Shown one piece after another: positions 43,646 to 53,022 of a stretch of 64,000 nt of DNA. Positions within the stretch are counted from its first letter, which is position 1. The number at the start of each line of letters is the position of its first letter. The position numbers and the translations under genes are program-made. The DNA comes from Parerythrobacter lacustris. GTDB taxonomy: Bacteria > Pseudomonadota > Alphaproteobacteria > Sphingomonadales > Sphingomonadaceae. Below the pieces are notes generated by a model. The model did no database searches. It was not told the DNA's origin and saw nothing but the letters and a program-made list of their open reading frames with translations. The stretch lies in the NCBI RefSeq assembly GCF_024626475.1, contig NZ_JANKHH010000005.1:248001-312000 (forward strand), written 5' to 3'.

Positions 43646-44770
43646 ATGCGGCTCCTGTTTGCGATCAAGGGGCTGGTCATAGCCGGCGGCGGGGCGGAGC
43701 GCGTCTTCGTCGACGTCGCCAATGCGCTTGCAGCCTGCGGCCACGACGTGCACGTCGCCACCTTCGACAAGCCGGGGCAAGCGTTGTTTTACGATCTCGA
43801 TCCGGCGATCCCGGTGCATCTGCTGGGGGCGGGCGACCCGGGAGTGCCGACCCCTCGATCCAACCTGCCCAAGATCATGATCGGTATTCGTAAGCTCGCG
43901 CGCGAACTGAAGCCCGATGCAGCGGTCGCCTTCATGCATTCGACCTACGTCCCGGTCGCGTTCGGCCTGATGGGTACCGGGGTCCCGCTGGTCCTGAGCG
44001 AGCACACCTCGGCAGCGCATTTCAACCAGCGTCCGCTGCAACGGGCGCTCGTGCGCTTGGTACAGAAGCGCAGCTATGCCAAGACAGTCGTGTCCGATGT
44101 GATCCGCAGCGAGCATCCGCCGCATTGGCGTGACAACATCGTTGTGGTGCCAAATCCGGTCGATATGGACACGTTCCGGCGCGCACAAACCATTGCACCC
44201 GAGAAGCTGGTCCTCTGCGTCGGGGGACTCCGGTTCGAGAAGGGTCAGGAAGTCCTGATCGAAGCTTTCGACCGAATTGCCGGAAACCATCCCGACTGGC
44301 GGCTGCGGTTAGTCGGGGACGGCGTGACGAGACCGCAGATCGAAAAGCAGGTGTCGCAATCAATCCATGGTGACCGGATCGAGATCGCCGGAGTGCAAAA
44401 GAATGTCGCGCGTGAATATGCTCGGGCAGCCTTTGCCGTCGTCCCGTCGCGCTACGAGTCGCTCGCCCTCGTGGCTGTCGAAGCGATGGCGAGTGGCCGA
44501 CCCGTCATCGGATTTGCGGATTGCGCAGGCCCGGCGAAACTGATCGACGACGGCATCAACGGCCTTCTCGTCGATCCAGGAGACGATCGCGCCGGGGCTT
44601 TGGCAGAGGCGATGGATCGAATGATCCGCGTTGCGGAGTTGCGGCAGTCGATGGGTTCGCGCGCTCCGGAAACCGTGATCGAGTACTCTGCCGATGCAGT
44701 GATCGCTCAGTGGGAGAAATTGCTCTCGGCTGCTGCGCATGGCTCGCCAATTCCTGCCGGGAGCGCTTGA
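43646..44770 (+). CDS. Family 4 glycosyltransferase
   Basis: A 374-residue GT-B glycosyltransferase. It begins MRLLFAIKGLVIAGGGAERVFVDVANAL, the acceptor-side signature of GT4 enzymes, and has the donor-binding motifs GGLRFEKGQEVLIEAF (about residue 190) and VPSRYESLALVAVEAMASGRPVIGF (about 270-294, the E-x7-E motif). It acts in the cytoplasm on a lipid-linked oligosaccharide; donor and linkage are unknown. It follows the hexapeptide acyltransferase with 4 bases between, and the AsnB-like gene follows with 2 bases between. Confidence 0.9.
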   Translation: MRLLFAIKGLVIAGGGAERVFVDVANALAACGHDVHVATFDKPGQALFYDLDPAIPVHLLGAGDPGVPTPRSNLPKIMIGIRKLARELKPDAAVAFMHSTYVPVAFGLMGTGVPLVLSEHTSAAHFNQRPLQRALVRLVQKRSYAKTVVSDVIRSEHPPHWRDNIVVVPNPVDMDTFRRAQTIAPEKLVLCVGGLRFEKGQEVLIEAFDRIAGNHPDWRLRLVGDGVTRPQIEKQVSQSIHGDRIEIAGVQKNVAREYARAAFAVVPSRYESLALVAVEAMASGRPVIGFADCAGPAKLIDDGINGLLVDPGDDRAGALAEAMDRMIRVAELRQSMGSRAPETVIEYSADAVIAQWEKLLSAAAHGSPIPAGSA

Positions 44771-44772
44771 CC

Positions 44773-46725
44773 GTGTGCGGCTTGACCGGATTTCTCGGCT
44801 TCGGAGCAGCGCAGGGTGATCCGCGCGGCACGCTCAAGGCCATGGCGGACAGGATAGCCCACCGCGGGCCCGATGCCGAGGGGTTCTGGGTCGACGAGGA
44901 CGCCCAAGTCGCGCTCGCCCACTTGCGCCTCTCGATCATCGACCTGTCGCCCGCTGGCGCACAACCGATGCATTCGCACGACGGGCGCTGGACACTGGCC
45001 TACAATGGCGAAATCTACAATTACACCGATCTGCGCGCCGATCTCGAGGCGCGCCATGGCCCGATCGCATGGCGCGGCCATTCGGACAGCGAGGTGCTGC
45101 TCGAAGCCTTCGCGCGCGATGGAATCCAGCCGGTGCTCGACCGGGTCGACGGAATGTTCGCCATCGCGCTGTTCGACAGGCAAGAGCGCAAGCTTACCCT
45201 GATCCGCGACGCGTTCGGCGAGAAGCCGCTGGTCTACGGCCTGTGGAACGGCAGCCTGCTGTTCGCTTCCGAGCTGAAAGCGATGCAGGCCCTGCCCGGT
45301 TTCCGTCCTGAGATGGACCTCGGCGCGCTGGGAGACTTCTTCAAATACTCCTACATCCCGGGGCCGAAGACGATCTGGCGCGGATTCGCCAAATTGCCGC
45401 CCGCGCACCGGGTGACCCTGTCGCTCGACGATGTCGCGCAGGGAACCCTGCCCGAACCCGAGGCATGGTGGGATCCGGTGGCGGACGCGCTCGCGGCGCG
45501 CGGCCGCATGTTCGATGGCTCCGTCGAAGAGGCGCGCGCGGCGGGCGATGCGCTGCTGCTCGCCTCGACGGGGCGGCGAATGATGGCCGACGTGCCGCTG
45601 GGCGCATTCCTGTCGGGCGGGATCGACAGTTCGATGACGGTCGCGCTGATGCAGGCGCAGGCCTCGCGCCCGGTGCGCACCTTCTCGATCGGGATGGCGG
45701 AGGAAGGATTCGACGAATCGCCCGCTGCCGCCGCGGTCGCCCGCCATCTGGGCACCGATCACACCGAGCTCGTGCTCACCCCTGCCGAGGTGCAGGACGC
45801 GGTGCCGCAGATCTCGGGCGTGCACGACGAACCCTTCGCCGATTCGAGCCAGGTCCCGACGTTCCTCGTCTCGCGGATGGCGCGCGCCCATGTGACCGTG
45901 GCGCTTTCCGGCGACGGCGGGGACGAGATCTTCGGCGGCTACAACCGCTATTTCACCGGACCCAAGGCGTGGCGCCGGGTCGCATGGATGCCCGCCACCA
46001 TGCGCAAGGCGCTGGGCGGGGCGCTCAGTGCGGTGCCACCGGGTTTGGTCGATACGCTGGGGGGGAAGCTGTCGCGTGAGCTTGCTGCCGGGCGCGCGAG
46101 CGAGAAAGTCCGCAAGCTCGCGCGCGCGATTTCGACGAATGACGAAACCGCATTTCATGACCGGCTGCTGGCAACGGCGGATGCCCCGCAGAGCTTGCTG
46201 ACCCGCGACATCGCGCTGTCATGCTTGGCTGCACGGCAGGATGCCCGCGCGGCAGAGCTCGACTTCGCGCATCGGGCGATGCTGGTCGATACCGCCAACT
46301 ACATGCCCGACGATGTGCTGGTGAAGGTCGATAGGGCGGCCATGGCGGTCGCGCTCGAAACGCGCACGCCCTATCTCGAACGCGAGCTGTACCGCTTCGC
46401 CTGGAGCCTCCCCGCCGAACTGCGCGCCGGCGGCGGGGTCGGCAAGCGCCTGCTGCGCGAGATGCTCTACGCCCGCGTTCCGCGCGAGCTGGTCGACCGA
46501 CCCAAGGCGGGTTTCGCGATCCCTGTCGGCCGCTGGCTGCGCAGCGGCTTGCGCGACTGGGCCGAAAGCGAGCTTTCGCGCGACTCTCTGGGCAGCAGTG
46601 GGTTGCTTGACGTCGCCGCGATCCGGCGGCGCTGGGACGAGCACCTGACCGGCCAGCGCGACCACGAGACGCTGCTGTGGAATGTGCTGATGTTCCAGGC
46701 CTGGCAGCGCGGGCAGCACGGCTGA
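44773..46725 (+). CDS. asnB: AsnB-like glutamine-hydrolysing amidotransferase
   Basis: A 650-residue protein with an N-terminal class II glutaminase domain whose nucleophile is Cys2 (VCGLTGFLGF; the initiator is GTG) and RGPDAEGFW, and a C-terminal synthetase domain with the PPi loop SGGIDSS at about 282-288 and SGDGGDEIFGGYNRY. Asparagine synthetases of this kind in polysaccharide loci are thought to amidate uronic acids of the polymer; that would suit the TviB and WecC products here, but free asparagine synthesis is an alternative. Its stop shares a base with the next ATG. Confidence 0.88.
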   Translation: MCGLTGFLGFGAAQGDPRGTLKAMADRIAHRGPDAEGFWVDEDAQVALAHLRLSIIDLSPAGAQPMHSHDGRWTLAYNGEIYNYTDLRADLEARHGPIAWRGHSDSEVLLEAFARDGIQPVLDRVDGMFAIALFDRQERKLTLIRDAFGEKPLVYGLWNGSLLFASELKAMQALPGFRPEMDLGALGDFFKYSYIPGPKTIWRGFAKLPPAHRVTLSLDDVAQGTLPEPEAWWDPVADALAARGRMFDGSVEEARAAGDALLLASTGRRMMADVPLGAFLSGGIDSSMTVALMQAQASRPVRTFSIGMAEEGFDESPAAAAVARHLGTDHTELVLTPAEVQDAVPQISGVHDEPFADSSQVPTFLVSRMARAHVTVALSGDGGDEIFGGYNRYFTGPKAWRRVAWMPATMRKALGGALSAVPPGLVDTLGGKLSRELAAGRASEKVRKLARAISTNDETAFHDRLLATADAPQSLLTRDIALSCLAARQDARAAELDFAHRAMLVDTANYMPDDVLVKVDRAAMAVALETRTPYLERELYRFAWSLPAELRAGGGVGKRLLREMLYARVPRELVDRPKAGFAIPVGRWLRSGLRDWAESELSRDSLGSSGLLDVAAIRRRWDEHLTGQRDHETLLWNVLMFQAWQRGQHG

Positions 46726-48068
46726 TGCTCAAGACGCTCGTTCGGCAATCGGTCTCGGTCGCAGGCTTGCGGGTGGTCGGAACCGGCCTTTCGGTATGCG
46801 TGACGATCGCCATCGCCCGGTGGTTCGGTGCCGATGTGCTCGGAGTGTACGCCTACTGCATCGCCTTGCTCGCCATTGCGGCAGTTCCGGTATCCAACGG
46901 ATGGGCCACCATGTTGCTGCGCAGCGTGGCGGCATCGGGCAAGATCGATCCTGTGTCGCGTCGGATGGGACGGTTCGGTGCCTTCGGCGCAATCGCAGTC
47001 GCGATTGTCGCTGGGCTGCTCGGCCTGGGTGCGATCTGGCTGGGAAGATCGGACGTCGCAGTCGCATTGAAGCCACTCGCCGCTTGGGTCATTCCGCTGT
47101 TGATGGCAATCCTGCTGTTCGACCAGATTTCCGCGCTGCGCATGTCGTCGCTGCGCGGGATCGACCGTCCGGCTATCGCCCAGGCCCCGGAAATGCTCGT
47201 CCGGCCGCTGGTGCTGCTGGGTGGGATTGCTGCGGCCTGGATCTGTTTCGGCCGTGATACTGGGTGGCACCCGATAGTGGTGTTGTTCTCGTCGCTCGCG
47301 CTTGCCGCCCTGGTGGCCGCGCTGTTCGGCCATGCGATCCTGCGCAGCATCGCGCCCCAAGCCGCCGGGGTTGCTCAAGAGCCGCCGAAACGACGGGAGT
47401 GGATCGCCAGCGCGGGGGCGCTCGCAGGTAGCGCAGGGCTGGTGCAGCTCAACGGCTATGTCGATCTGCTGCTGCTGGGCAACTTCGCCTCGACCGTAGA
47501 GCTCGGCCAATACCGCTCTGCGCTGCAGATCGCGATGCTGGCGAGCTTTGGCTATGTCGCACTCAATATGCTCGGCGGCCAGAGGTTTGCCCGACTGCGC
47601 GCCGACGGCGACGAAGTGGGTCTCAGGCGAACATCGAGCTGGCTCGCCCGGCTCGGCCTGCTGGCCGCCATGCCCCTGCCTGTCGTGCTGCTGTTCGCCG
47701 GTGACGAGGTGTTCATGATGCTGTTCGGGCCGGCGTTCGCGGCTGCAGCCTTGCCGGCGCTCATCATCGCCAGCGGCCTCACATTCAGCGCCGCCATCGG
47801 AATGGCACGGACCATGCTCGTGATGCATCACTTCGAATTCCTCGTGATGCGGACCACTTTGGCGGCTCTTGCCCTGAATATCGTCCTTTGTCTGGCCTTG
47901 ATCCCTGCCTACGGGATGCTCGGAGCGGCAATCGCCAATTGCACCGCGACCGTTTGCTGGAACGCGCTGCTCTGGCTGCTCGCCTTCCGGAAGGTCGGCA
48001 TCGACACCAGCGCGGTGGGGTGGCATCCGGCCCCCTCCACCGGTCAAGACCCACTCATTCCGGAGTAG
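46725..48068 (+). CDS. Wzx-like lipid-linked oligosaccharide flippase
   Basis: A 447-residue membrane protein with about twelve to fourteen hydrophobic segments spread over the whole length, opening with LVRQSVSVAGLRVVGTGLSVCVTIAIARWFGADVLGVYAY. This opening and the later DLLLLGNFASTVELGQYRSALQIAML are the pattern of the MOP/oligosaccharide flippase family. It moves the undecaprenyl-linked repeat unit across the inner membrane. The ATG overlaps the AsnB stop (TGATG). The sulfotransferase gene follows 7 bases on. Confidence 0.88.
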   Translation: MLKTLVRQSVSVAGLRVVGTGLSVCVTIAIARWFGADVLGVYAYCIALLAIAAVPVSNGWATMLLRSVAASGKIDPVSRRMGRFGAFGAIAVAIVAGLLGLGAIWLGRSDVAVALKPLAAWVIPLLMAILLFDQISALRMSSLRGIDRPAIAQAPEMLVRPLVLLGGIAAAWICFGRDTGWHPIVVLFSSLALAALVAALFGHAILRSIAPQAAGVAQEPPKRREWIASAGALAGSAGLVQLNGYVDLLLLGNFASTVELGQYRSALQIAMLASFGYVALNMLGGQRFARLRADGDEVGLRRTSSWLARLGLLAAMPLPVVLLFAGDEVFMMLFGPAFAAAALPALIIASGLTFSAAIGMARTMLVMHHFEFLVMRTTLAALALNIVLCLALIPAYGMLGAAIANCTATVCWNALLWLLAFRKVGIDTSAVGWHPAPSTGQDPLIPE

Positions 48069-48075
48069 CTCCACG

Positions 48076-48948
48076 ATGTCCGCTCACCTGTCGCAATTCG
48101 AACCGGCTCGCGATGTCGCCAATGCCGCGCCGATCCGCAGGGCGGTCATCATTGCGTCAACACAGCGCTCTGGCAGCAGCCTGCTTGGGCATTATCTGGA
48201 GAAGACCGGGGCATTCGGAGTGCCGCTCGAGTATTTCAACCAGTCCAACCTCGCACATTGGCGCAAACGTTTCGACTTTGCGGATGTCGAGCAGTTTCTG
48301 GATCTGGTCGAACCGTTGCGCACATCGGCTGGAGGGGTCTTCTCGATCAAGGCACACTATTTCCAGTTGCGCGAGGTCGGTTCGATCGATTCGCTGTTCG
48401 CGCGCTATGGCGATTGCCGGTTCGTCCGGATCACCCGGCGCAATCTCCTGCGGCAAGCGATTTCACGAACGGTGGCGCAGCAAACCGGGGTCTGGATTTC
48501 GGGCCAGCCCGAGACCGGGCAGCCGCACTATGACGCCGGTCTTATCGCTGCAAACCTGCGGGCGCTCTCGCGCCAGCATGAGCAATGGTCACTGGGCTTC
48601 GCGACCACCGGCACGGACTATATGCTGGTGGAATATGAGGACCTTGTGGCCGACCCGGCGGAAACCATCCGGCGGATTGCGAGCTATTGCGAAGTGCCGA
48701 TGACGGATATGGCAATGCCGGACGCTCCCCCGATCAAGCCGCAGACGCGGTCGCTCTCTTCCGAATGGGAAGACCGCTTTCTGCAAGAGCAAAATGAGAC
48801 CGACGAGCCGATCCTGGACGGGCGCGCGGCTTTCGGCGATGCGGCTTGGGACTTGGCACGGGCTGTGCGTGACAAATTTGTCCGGCCAGGCCGCGCGGCT
48901 CGATGGCGCACCTCCCCAAATCTTGCGCCCAGTCATGAATGTGATTAG
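48076..48948 (+). CDS. Stf0-type sulfotransferase
   Basis: A 290-residue PAPS-dependent sulfotransferase. The 5'-phosphosulfate loop TQRSGSSLLG is at residues 29-38 and the 3'-phosphate site is in RFVRITRRNLLRQAISR (about 115-131). The FGVPLEYFN segment (about 47-55) and the SIKAHYFQ strand are those of the trehalose 2-sulfotransferase (Stf0) group. Within this cluster the acceptor is more likely a sugar of the polymer than trehalose. PAP formed here could be removed by the CysQ-like enzyme at 9817. The N-terminal 20 residues are poorly conserved, so the exact start is open. Confidence 0.85.
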   Translation: MSAHLSQFEPARDVANAAPIRRAVIIASTQRSGSSLLGHYLEKTGAFGVPLEYFNQSNLAHWRKRFDFADVEQFLDLVEPLRTSAGGVFSIKAHYFQLREVGSIDSLFARYGDCRFVRITRRNLLRQAISRTVAQQTGVWISGQPETGQPHYDAGLIAANLRALSRQHEQWSLGFATTGTDYMLVEYEDLVADPAETIRRIASYCEVPMTDMAMPDAPPIKPQTRSLSSEWEDRFLQEQNETDEPILDGRAAFGDAAWDLARAVRDKFVRPGRAARWRTSPNLAPSHECD

Positions 48949-48996
48949 CAGCGCGCCTGACGCCTGCCCCCTCCCGTCACGCCCTTCGGAGCACGA

Positions 48997-49869
48997 ATGA
49001 TGAACTACAACATCCTGCAGAACGTCGACGCGTCGATGATCGAGATGGAGCCGTTCCCGCATGTCGTGATCGACAATGCGCTACCGCAGGATGTCTACGA
49101 CCGCCTCTCCGCGACCTATCCCGATCCGGAAGGGATGCCGGAGAAGTACAAGTCGATGAACAACCAGCGATACAATCTCCTGTCGCGCTGGGGGGCAACC
49201 GAACTCCCCTTCGAAGAGGCTTCCGACGATTGGCGGCGGTTTATCGAGGAGAACGAATCAACCGCATTCGTCGAACGCGCCTTTTCGCTGTTTCCGGACT
49301 ATCTCGCCGAACACGGTGGAGAACGCGCCATCGACCTGAGCAAGTTCGGACCCGATTTGCCCGCCAAGATCAAGACCGAACCTCTGGTCACCTTCGACGA
49401 GGTGAAGCCCCGGGTCACGGTCGCAGTCAATACGCCTGCTACCGCGCTGAAGAGCGTGCGCGGCGCGCACACCGACAATGCGCGCAAGGCCTATGTCGGG
49501 CTGCTTTACTTCCGTTTGCCGGAAGACGAATCGACCGGCGGCGACCTCGAAATCTTCCGCTGGAAAGACGGCGCTGCGCGGCAGCCTTGGGCCGTCGCGG
49601 CGGATCCTGCGGCTGTGGAGTGCATCAAGACGATCGAATACCGCCCGAACCGGCTGGTGCTTTTCCTGACAACCGAGAATGCACTGCACGGCGTCTCTCC
49701 GCGCTCGGTCACGCCGACCTGGCGGCGACTGGTCGTGATCTCGGGCTGGTTCCCCGGAGTGGACTACTTCGACACAGACACCATGCACGGCCGCTTCTCG
49801 GGCGTTCGGGCCCAGCTCGGTGCCGCAGCGCGCCGCCTGCTTGGCCGCGAGCGGGTTACTGCCGACTAG
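48997..49869 (+). CDS. 2-oxoglutarate/Fe(II)-dependent oxygenase
   Basis: A 290-residue protein of the 2OG-Fe(II) oxygenase superfamily. The iron ligands fit H158-x-D160 in RGAHTDNARKAYVG and H231 in ALHGVSPR, with Arg236 positioned to bind 2-oxoglutarate. The two-residue spacing and the flanking strands GLLYFRLPEDESTGGDLEIF match the prolyl 4-hydroxylase-like fold. The substrate is unknown; its place between the sulfotransferase and an acyltransferase suggests hydroxylation of a glycan or of a bound acyl group. A good ribosome site (GGAGCACGA) precedes the ATG pair at 48997 and 49000. Its end overlaps the next gene, on the other strand, by 14 bases. Confidence 0.85.
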   Translation: MMNYNILQNVDASMIEMEPFPHVVIDNALPQDVYDRLSATYPDPEGMPEKYKSMNNQRYNLLSRWGATELPFEEASDDWRRFIEENESTAFVERAFSLFPDYLAEHGGERAIDLSKFGPDLPAKIKTEPLVTFDEVKPRVTVAVNTPATALKSVRGAHTDNARKAYVGLLYFRLPEDESTGGDLEIFRWKDGAARQPWAVAADPAAVECIKTIEYRPNRLVLFLTTENALHGVSPRSVTPTWRRLVVISGWFPGVDYFDTDTMHGRFSGVRAQLGAAARRLLGRERVTAD

Positions 49870-51868
49870 TTCGCTCGTCGGGCTCACCCGCGATTGCGGC
49901 CTCGACAATTGCCCGGGAGACTGCGTGAGCTCCCCAGTCGTTGAGGTGATTGTCATCCCTGTACGCCATCCTGCCATCGAGCAGGTAGCCACACCGGACT
50001 TCGTCGCACAAGGTGGTCGCAGGATCGATTCTGGTCACCCCCTCCTGCTGGCGTAGGGCTTTGCGTAGCATTTCCGAGGCGGCATTGCTCGCATCTGCAT
50101 GGAACTCTCGCGAGATCGACTGGGCTTCGATGGCATCCCGGTCGCCGCGGAGAATGAAGCCCAGATTGTCCGCGTGGTCGCGCTGCCTTGGGACGGTATC
50201 GACGATGACGACCTTCATTCCTGCCGCTTGCAGCCGGGCGAATGTCGCAGCAAGCGACTGCGCCGCCAACGCGCCGGGATCGCCTTGCCAACGCGAAGCC
50301 GATGAGGGGAAAATGCTGCGGCTGGCCAGAGTCCACGGGTGGCCGAACTCATCGACCTCAAGGGGTGCGCGCAGATAGTTGGGCCAACGCGCGGCAAGCA
50401 CGACAACCGTGCCTTTGGGCATTGCCTCGATCCGGGCCAGAGTTTCGGCATTGAAAGTGGAGCAGCGCGGCCCCTCGAGGTTGCGCCAGTCATTGTCGAA
50501 GCCCGGTATCGGGGGGCAGCCGCCGTTACGGAAGAGGTCCACTGTTCCGCCCGACGCATCGGCCCAACGGCGCAAGGTGGGGGCGAGCATTTCGGCATGG
50601 CTGTCGCCCCACAGCACGAACCGGGTACCAGGCGAAATCGCAATCGGCGAGTACTCCAGTTGCGCCGCGGCAGGCGGACGCACGAGTTCGACGGTTCCCG
50701 CCGCATAGCGCTGGGTGAAGCCGTTCCCGAAATGGAGCGCGAGACCGGCGAGGCAGGCCAGGGCTATAGCAATCGCCCCGCCGCCGAGCGTCGCGCGCAG
50801 CGAAAACCTGCGATAATCCCGAAAGGGTTGCTCGACAAACCGCCAGCTGAGGTACGCCAGCGGTATTGAAGCGACGAGGCAGGCTAGAACCACGCCGGTT
50901 GGCGGCGCCTGCAGCCAGGCATATCGGGCAAAGGCGAGGATTGGCTGGTGCACGAGGTAGAGCGAATAGGAAATCAGCCCCACCCAAACGAACGGCCCTT
51001 GTGCCAGCAGCCGGTGCGTAAGGCTGCCCGAGGCATGCAATGCCAGAAGGGCTGAAGTGGCCAGCACCGGGACCAGTGTGATCAGCCCCGGATGATAGCT
51101 GCGCGGCCCGAACGCGAAGAAGCAGGCACACAGTGCGGCAAGCGCCAAGGCCGCAATCGCCTCGATTGCCCATCGGGGGCAGTTCTCAACCAGGCGGCGC
51201 CCTTCTCCCATGGTCTGCGCGTAGAAAGCGCATCCGACGACACAACCGATCGCCAGTTCGAAAATGCGGTTGGCGGTAAAGAAGAAGAAGGTCGACGGGA
51301 CCGTGTCATTGGTCGCGCCGGCAAACAGGAGCGAGCCCAGGACGGCGGCGGCGAGAAACGCGTATAGCCAGTTGCGGCCGCGCAGCACCAGCAGCGCGAT
51401 CAGTGGGGCGACGATGTAGAACTGTTCCTCGACCGCAAGGCTCCAGGTGTGGACCAGCGGGTTCGCTTCAGCAGCAGCATCGAAGTAACCGGACTTCGAC
51501 CAGAACAGCAGGTTCGAAACGAAAGTCGCCGAGGCGACGAGCGCCTGACCGAACTCGCGAAGCGGAAAAGGAGGCAAGAGCCAAAGCGCTGCGATGGTGG
51601 AGGCGACCAGCATCGCAAACAGGGCGGGGAATATGCGCAGCACACGGCGTTTGTAGAAGTCCGCCATGCTGAAGCGGCCCGCCGCAGCACGATCGACAAT
51701 CATCGACGCGATCAGAAACCCCGAGATCACGAAGAAGATATCGACCCCGATAAAGCCCCCGGGCAGGAGCTTGGGAAAGGCGTGCCCCACTAGGACCGGG
51801 ATGACCGCAATCGATCGCAGCCCGTCGATGCTGGCGGAATGGCCTTTCGGAGCTTCAGGAAGCGGCAC
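49856..51868 (-). CDS. OafA-type acyltransferase fused to an SGNH domain
   Basis: A 670-residue protein of the OafA/YrhL class. The N-terminal acyltransferase 3 domain (about residues 10-370) has SIDGLRSIAVIPVLVGHAF with the catalytic His, GVDIFFVISGFLIASMI, and about ten membrane segments. The C-terminal periplasmic SGNH domain (about 400-665) contains block I GDSHAEM near 420 and a DDNHLNDWGAH block with catalytic Asp/His near 640. This combination O-acetylates bacterial surface glycans by passing acetyl from membrane domain to SGNH domain. It is the second OafA-type gene in the locus. Confidence 0.92.
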   Translation of the reverse strand: MPLPEAPKGHSASIDGLRSIAVIPVLVGHAFPKLLPGGFIGVDIFFVISGFLIASMIVDRAAAGRFSMADFYKRRVLRIFPALFAMLVASTIAALWLLPPFPLREFGQALVASATFVSNLLFWSKSGYFDAAAEANPLVHTWSLAVEEQFYIVAPLIALLVLRGRNWLYAFLAAAVLGSLLFAGATNDTVPSTFFFFTANRIFELAIGCVVGCAFYAQTMGEGRRLVENCPRWAIEAIAALALAALCACFFAFGPRSYHPGLITLVPVLATSALLALHASGSLTHRLLAQGPFVWVGLISYSLYLVHQPILAFARYAWLQAPPTGVVLACLVASIPLAYLSWRFVEQPFRDYRRFSLRATLGGGAIAIALACLAGLALHFGNGFTQRYAAGTVELVRPPAAAQLEYSPIAISPGTRFVLWGDSHAEMLAPTLRRWADASGGTVDLFRNGGCPPIPGFDNDWRNLEGPRCSTFNAETLARIEAMPKGTVVVLAARWPNYLRAPLEVDEFGHPWTLASRSIFPSSASRWQGDPGALAAQSLAATFARLQAAGMKVVIVDTVPRQRDHADNLGFILRGDRDAIEAQSISREFHADASNAASEMLRKALRQQEGVTRIDPATTLCDEVRCGYLLDGRMAYRDDNHLNDWGAHAVSRAIVEAAIAGEPDERTSRQ

Positions 51869-51999
51869 GCATACCCCGTAAATGTCCGCTCCGTCTGCAA
51901 GCGCAATGCGCAGGAGCTGTAGCGCAGTTCGGTGCGGCTAGATTGTCGGGGGAATGGTGTCAACGCGCGACGCAGTGTTGCGGGAGAGGCCTGCAACTT

Positions 52000-52980
52000 A
52001 TGCCATCTCGGCAATTGCCAGAGCAAGCTCCAGCCCCTAGTCCGCCCGCAACCTCAACCGCCGGTAGCTACGCCTCGATGACGATTGCCCGAAAAATGAA
52101 GTCTGCTGTCCGGCGGGCGCTCGTTCAGCCGTGGATCAACGCGCTCGCCCGACCGGCCGCGAAGGCTTTGCCGTTGCATTGGCGATCGCGCCTGCCGGTC
52201 AATGTTCCCTTGGTTACTCTCTCGCTCGACAAGGATCGGGCGATCGTCCTGGCCCAGCCGCATCGCTGCCATGTGGCGCAGGAACTTTACTGGGGCGAAG
52301 GCGAGCTCCAGACCGCGCAGGATCGCCATGCCTTGAAAGCCGCTCTGGCGTTTTCCCGGGATGCGGCAATCTTCCTCGATATTGGTTCCTACACCGGGCT
52401 GTTCGCGCTCGTGGTTGCCCGCGCCAACCCGGCCATCCATTCCTATGCTTATGAAATCGTCGGGGAGAACTACCTGTTGTTGTGGGAGAACGTGCTCCAC
52501 AACGATCTGGGCGACCGGGTCCATCCGAGGCTGGTCGCGGTGGGCGGCGAAGACGGGGAAATCCGCATTCCCTACGCCCAGTCCAGTGGTCAGCTGGCTT
52601 CGTCGGTCGATATCGGATGGAGCACCGATCATGGTGTGCGGGTGCCGATGAGGCGGCTCGACGACCTGCATCTCGACAGTGCCGGCCCGGTCGCGCTCAA
52701 GATCGATGTCGAAGGCTTCGAGATGGAAGTGTTCGACGGCGCACAGGCTTTCCTCGCGAAACACCGGCCCGACATGGTCTGCGAAGTGCTGCGCCGCGCC
52801 AAACGCGTTCCCGAGATGATGGAACTCCTCGGCGGACTTGGCTACCGCTGGTTCCACATCCGCGAGGACGGCTTCGCCCGACGCGATACCATCGTTGCCG
52901 ACAAGGTAAGGCGTGACTGGCTGCTGACGTGCAAGACCGATGCCGAGCTTGAAGCACTTGGCCTCGAACTGGTCTCCTGA
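52000..52980 (+). CDS. FkbM-family SAM-dependent methyltransferase
   Basis: A protein of about 326 residues. The SAM-binding core includes IFLDIGSYTGLFALVVARA (near residues 124-142) and PVALKIDVEGFEMEVFDGA (near 229-247), which are the FkbM-family signatures. It should O-methylate a sugar hydroxyl. The N-terminus is uncertain: ATG 52000 has a GGGAGAGG upstream, but its first 26 residues are low-complexity and an ATG at 52078 (MTIARKM) is equally possible. It is followed 42 bases later by kdsD. Confidence 0.83.
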   Translation: MPSRQLPEQAPAPSPPATSTAGSYASMTIARKMKSAVRRALVQPWINALARPAAKALPLHWRSRLPVNVPLVTLSLDKDRAIVLAQPHRCHVAQELYWGEGELQTAQDRHALKAALAFSRDAAIFLDIGSYTGLFALVVARANPAIHSYAYEIVGENYLLLWENVLHNDLGDRVHPRLVAVGGEDGEIRIPYAQSSGQLASSVDIGWSTDHGVRVPMRRLDDLHLDSAGPVALKIDVEGFEMEVFDGAQAFLAKHRPDMVCEVLRRAKRVPEMMELLGGLGYRWFHIREDGFARRDTIVADKVRRDWLLTCKTDAELEALGLELVS

Positions 52981-53022
52981 GCGCGTTAAGGCGCAGGACA
53001 AATAGTCGGAAAGAGCGTTTGA

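Noticed and set aside
44521-44772. N-terminal extension of the AsnB-like protein
   Set aside because: Class II glutaminases need Cys directly after the initiator; GTG at 44773 gives this, and the extension overlaps the glycosyltransferase.
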